NCBI RefSeq assembly: GCF_003402235.1
Contig: NZ_QEWO01000001.1
Coordinates: forward strand, 186,001-250,000
DNA from: Parahaliea mediterranea
GTDB lineage: Bacteria > Pseudomonadota > Gammaproteobacteria > Pseudomonadales > Halieaceae
Length of the DNA: 64,000 bases
Reading direction: 5' to 3'
Positions 60,906 through 64,000 of the stretch are shown here, one piece after another. The position numbers and the translations under genes are program-made. Under the pieces are notes generated by a model that worked only from the letters and a program-made list of their open reading frames with translations, had not been told where the DNA came from and searched no databases. Every line of letters starts with the position of its first letter. Position 1 is the first letter of the stretch.

Positions 60906-63101
60906 GTGACCCAAGGTGCCACACCCGCAGACCCCATTGTCGATAACCGCTGGAACATCGAAGACGCGCGGGACTTGTCGCCCCTGCAGGCACTGGTCTA
61001 CCGCTCCAACATCCTTGGCAGCGACCAGCGCATCACCAACACCGGCGGCGGCAATACCTCGGCCAAACTCACCGAGACGGATCCGTTGACCGGCGAGCCG
61101 GTTGAGGTGCTGTGGGTGAAGGGCAGCGGAGGGGACTTGCGCACCGCCGGCCCCAGTAACTTTGCCTCCCTTTATCAGGACAAATTGCTGCAACTGGAAG
61201 CCCTGTACCGGGCCGCGCCCGCAAGCGGCGCCAAAACCGCCATTGAAGACGAGATGGTGGGCCTTTATGCCCACACCACCTTCAACCTCAATGCCCGCGC
61301 GCCGTCCATCGACACGCCGCTGCATGCCTATATTCCGCACAAGCATGTGGACCACATGCACCCCAATGCGGTGATTGCGGTGGCGGCCTGCGCCGACGCG
61401 GAGCGCCTGACGCAGCAGATTTGGGGGGGCGAACTGGTGTACACGCCCTGGCAGCGCCCGGGCTTTGACCTTGGCCTTAAGCTGCGTGACCTTTGCCGCG
61501 CGCACCCCGAGGCCAGCGGGGTTATTCTTGGTGGGCACGGGGTGATCAACTGGGCCGACACCAGCAAGGCCTGCTACGAGCAAAGCCTCGACATCATCGC
61601 AAAGGCCGCGCGCTACATCGCACAGCACGACAGGGGCGAGCGCACCTTTGGCGGGCATAAGTATGCGGCGCTTAGCGAGAGCGAGCGCAACGCCGTGCTG
61701 GCGGAAGTATTGCCCTTCCTGCGCGGCCTGGTATCGGCTGACGCCAAGATGATAGGCACTGTGCAATACGACGATGCCATTTTGCGCTTTGTGAACTCAC
61801 ACGATGCGCCCCGGCTGGCGGAGCTGGGCACCTCCTGCCCCGACCACTTCCTGCGCACCAAAATCAAGCCACTGTTTGTGGACTGGAATCCCCAGTCTGA
61901 CGACATGGCCGGCCTCAAACGCATGCTGGAAGAGGGCATCGCGGCCTACCGCGAGGACTACCGCGCCTATTACGAGCGCTGCCACCACGACAATTCGCCG
62001 GCCCTGCGCCCGGCCAGCCCCACCGTGTGCCTGATCCCCGGTGTGGGCATGATCGCCTGGGGCAAGAACAAGAGCGAATCGCGGGTGACCGCCGAGTTTT
62101 ATAACTGTGCGGTGGAGGTGATGCGCGGTGCCGAGGCGATCAGCGAGTACGTGGCGCTGCCCCAGCAGGAAGCCTTCGACATCGAGTACTGGTTGCTGGA
62201 AGAGGCCAAGCTGCAGCGCATGCCCCCCGAACAGCCGCTGGCGCGGGACGTGGTGGTAGTGGTGGGTGCCGGCGACGGCATTGGCCGCGCCACGGCTCTG
62301 CGCGTCGCGCGGGAGGGCGCCCATGTGGTGTGTGCCGACTTGAATGCGGAACGCGCCCGGCAAACCGCCGAGGCGATCATGGCCGAACGGGGGCAGGGCA
62401 TCGGCGTGGCCGGCAGCGGCCTGTCGTCCTGCGGGCCGGCACTGGCGCTGGCGGTAGACATCACCTGCCGAAACAGCGTGCAAGACCTGTTTCGCAACAC
62501 CTGTCTGGCTTACGGCGGCATCGACAAAGTGATTGTTACCGCCGGTGTGTTCATGGCGCCGGGGCAGGGCGGCATGAGCGACGAGGACATGTTTGACCTG
62601 AGTTATGCGGTGAATGTGAAGGGCGCCTGGATTGTGGCCACCTCGGCGGCGCGCGTGTGGCAGGCCCAGCAGTTGCGTGGCGCCCTGGTGCTCACTACCA
62701 GTGTGAACGCGGCGGTGCCCAAGCGCGGCTCTCTGGCCTACGACACCAGCAAGGCGGCGGCCAACCACCTGGTGCGCGAGCTGGCGATGGAGCTGGCGCC
62801 GCTGGTGAACGTGAACGGCCTGGCGCCGGCCACGGTGGTGAAAGGCAGCACCATGTTCCCCCGCGACCGGGTGCTGGCATCGCTCAACAAATACAGCGTG
62901 CCCTACGGCGACTGCGACGATGACGACACCCTGCGCGACAAACTGGCGGGCTTTTATGCCCAGCGCACCCTGACCCAGCAACCCATCACGCCCGAGGACC
63001 AGGCGGAGGCCGCCTACCTGCTGGTGTCCGGCCAGCTGTCGAAAACCACCGGGCAGATCATCAGCGTGGACGGTGGCCTGCACGAGGCCTTTTTGCGCTG
63101 A
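60906..63101 (+). CDS. rhaD: Bifunctional rhamnulose-1-phosphate aldolase/short-chain dehydrogenase (RhaD type)
   Basis: 731 residues with two joined enzymes. The N-terminal class II aldolase domain (about 20-400) has NTGGGNTSAKL and the zinc histidines in HKHVDHMHPNAV. The C-terminal SDR (about 450-730) has GAGDGIGRATALRVAREGA, AYDTSKAAANHLVREL and a final VDGGLHEAF. The aldolase splits rhamnulose-1-phosphate to DHAP and L-lactaldehyde, and the dehydrogenase oxidises lactaldehyde to lactate. The start is GTG 60906 with CAGGAGGCCG upstream; TTG 60855 is less supported. RhaI follows after 45 bases; rhamnulokinase is not in the window. Confidence 0.88.
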   Translation: MTQGATPADPIVDNRWNIEDARDLSPLQALVYRSNILGSDQRITNTGGGNTSAKLTETDPLTGEPVEVLWVKGSGGDLRTAGPSNFASLYQDKLLQLEALYRAAPASGAKTAIEDEMVGLYAHTTFNLNARAPSIDTPLHAYIPHKHVDHMHPNAVIAVAACADAERLTQQIWGGELVYTPWQRPGFDLGLKLRDLCRAHPEASGVILGGHGVINWADTSKACYEQSLDIIAKAARYIAQHDRGERTFGGHKYAALSESERNAVLAEVLPFLRGLVSADAKMIGTVQYDDAILRFVNSHDAPRLAELGTSCPDHFLRTKIKPLFVDWNPQSDDMAGLKRMLEEGIAAYREDYRAYYERCHHDNSPALRPASPTVCLIPGVGMIAWGKNKSESRVTAEFYNCAVEVMRGAEAISEYVALPQQEAFDIEYWLLEEAKLQRMPPEQPLARDVVVVVGAGDGIGRATALRVAREGAHVVCADLNAERARQTAEAIMAERGQGIGVAGSGLSSCGPALALAVDITCRNSVQDLFRNTCLAYGGIDKVIVTAGVFMAPGQGGMSDEDMFDLSYAVNVKGAWIVATSAARVWQAQQLRGALVLTTSVNAAVPKRGSLAYDTSKAAANHLVRELAMELAPLVNVNGLAPATVVKGSTMFPRDRVLASLNKYSVPYGDCDDDDTLRDKLAGFYAQRTLTQQPITPEDQAEAAYLLVSGQLSKTTGQIISVDGGLHEAFLR

Positions 63102-63146
63102 TGCCCACTCACTACGGCTAGACAGACACGATAAGAGAACAGAACG

Positions 63147-64000
63147 ATGACCCCACTGATAGACGCCGGCCTGGTGAACGAGGCCAACCAACACAGTGCC
63201 GCCCATCTGCAGGCGGATTACGACCACCTCGGTTCGGTGCTTGCTCGCCGGGGCATTGAGATTGACGTGCTCACCGAGCAGGCCCGGCGCTTCGCCGTAG
63301 CGGTGCCCAGCTGGGGCACGGGCACCGGCGGCACGCGCTTTGCCCGCTTTCCCAGCCAGGGGGAGCCGCGCAATGTGTTCGAGAAACTTCAGGACTGCGC
63401 GGTCATCCAGCAGCTGGTGCGCTGTACACCGAGGGTGTCTCCTCACTTTCCCTGGGACCGGGTGGATGACTTCAAAGCACTGCGCCAGCACGCCGATGAA
63501 CTGGGGCTCGGCTTTGACGCGGTGAACTCCAACACCTTCCAGGACCAGCCGGGCCAGCCGCTGTCCTACAAATACGGTAGCCTGAGCCACACCGACCCGG
63601 CAGTGCGGGCCCAGGCGGTGGCGCACAACCTGCAATGCATGGAATGGGGCCAGGTGCTCGGCGCCAGTGCGCTCACCGTGTGGGTGGGCGATGGCAGCAA
63701 CTTCCCCGGGCAATCCCACTTCCAGCGCCAGTTGGAGCGCTACCTGGAAAGCACCCGCGCCATCTACGAGGCGCTGCCAGATGACTGGGCCATGTTCCTG
63801 GAACACAAAATGTTCGAGCCGGCCTTTTATTCCACCGTTATCCAGGACTGGGGCAGCAGCGTGCTGTGCGCCATGGAACTCGGCGACAAGGCGCGCTGCC
63901 TGGTGGATCTTGGCCACCATGCGCCGAATGTGAATATCGAGATGATCGTGTCGCGGCTGATCCAGTTCCACAAGCTAGCGGGCTTTCATTTCAACGACAG
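63147..64000 (+). CDS. rhaI: L-rhamnose isomerase (RhaI type), truncated by the window end
   Basis: 284 codons are present and the frame runs off the window. The protein is a TIM-barrel sugar isomerase of the RhaI type: VPSWGTGTGGTRF, HFPWDRVDDF, SLSHTDPAVRAQAV and LEHKMFEPAFYSTVI are seen before HLAGFHFND-like text at the edge. It converts L-rhamnose to L-rhamnulose, one step ahead of the kinase and RhaD. ATAAGAGAACAGAACG precedes the ATG, 45 bases after RhaD. With the alpha-L-rhamnosidase at 41 kb it completes a rhamnose-release and isomerisation route inside the island. Confidence 0.85.
   Translation, partial: MTPLIDAGLVNEANQHSAAHLQADYDHLGSVLARRGIEIDVLTEQARRFAVAVPSWGTGTGGTRFARFPSQGEPRNVFEKLQDCAVIQQLVRCTPRVSPHFPWDRVDDFKALRQHADELGLGFDAVNSNTFQDQPGQPLSYKYGSLSHTDPAVRAQAVAHNLQCMEWGQVLGASALTVWVGDGSNFPGQSHFQRQLERYLESTRAIYEALPDDWAMFLEHKMFEPAFYSTVIQDWGSSVLCAMELGDKARCLVDLGHHAPNVNIEMIVSRLIQFHKLAGFHFND

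Noticed and set aside
61797-63971. 724-residue minus-strand open frame opposite the RhaD/RhaI genes
   Set aside because: It covers two genes with intact catalytic motifs on the other strand; its composition is the usual antisense His/Gly/Val-rich mix.
1-64000. CRISPR arrays, tRNA, rRNA, transposases, attachment sites
   Set aside because: None was found on reading; no spaced direct repeats, no transposase or integrase among the open frames and no cloverleaf-like segment noticed.

Overview
The window is about 62% GC by eye, densely packed and entirely bacterial. Gene content (LEEVIVTAQRR-type TonB-dependent receptors, CoA-based catabolism of hydrophobic compounds, Baeyer-Villiger monooxygenases, TetR and HxlR regulators, PurU, RhaD/RhaI) suggests a free-living, probably marine gammaproteobacterium, perhaps Halieaceae/Cellvibrionales-like. 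That placement is inference: there is no rRNA or ribosomal marker here. I see no tRNA, rRNA, CRISPR array, prophage or insertion sequence.

Layout. 1-140: tail of a Crp/Fnr-type regulator. 0.3-10.3 kb: a seven-gene plus-strand operon for hydroxy/sugar acids (aldehyde dehydrogenase, ThDP enzyme, IlvD-type dehydratase, D-2-hydroxyacid dehydrogenase, FMN alpha-hydroxyacid oxidase, SAF-UxaA dehydratase, GntP permease). All its enzymes make or use 2-keto acids or aldehydes. 10.4-16 kb: a mixed segment with a nitroreductase, a lower-GC TrmH-type RNA methyltransferase, a small thiol/secreted-protein operon opposite an HxlR regulator with a perfect palindrome between them, and a DUF11 surface protein. 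16.2-24.2 kb: TetR, PurU, SDR, thiolase, crotonase, a DUF3089 protein and an acyl-CoA synthetase.

24.3-64 kb looks like one catabolic island. It holds an HSL-type esterase, two HAPMO-like Baeyer-Villiger monooxygenases, five SDR units, two acyl-CoA synthetases (one just upstream of the island), CaiB-type CoA transferase, a full-length/short acyl-CoA dehydrogenase pair, crotonase, MaoC hydratase, two TonB-dependent receptors, an MFS transporter, a membrane-anchored GH106-type alpha-L-rhamnosidase, a secreted DUF1592/DUF1552/unknown trio, two VOC proteins, a divergent pair of paralogous putative non-heme iron oxygenases, and rhamnose catabolism genes (bifunctional RhaD aldolase/dehydrogenase and RhaI isomerase, the latter cut by the window end).

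The most interesting observation is a short AT-rich near-palindrome, consensus TTAT-NN-RTAAGWTAA. It recurs upstream of nearly every transcription unit between 24 and 61 kb, including the TetR gene at 28.5 kb, and I found no equivalent upstream of the units in the first 24 kb. At 25.4 kb it overlaps a good sigma70 promoter. My reading is a single regulon, probably repressor-controlled, for uptake and breakdown of a rhamnosylated hydrophobic compound (terpenoid or steroid glycoside, or similar): the rhamnose goes to RhaI/RhaD and the aglycone to Baeyer-Villiger oxidation and beta-oxidation-like steps. The substrate is inference; the shared motif and gene content are visible in the sequence.
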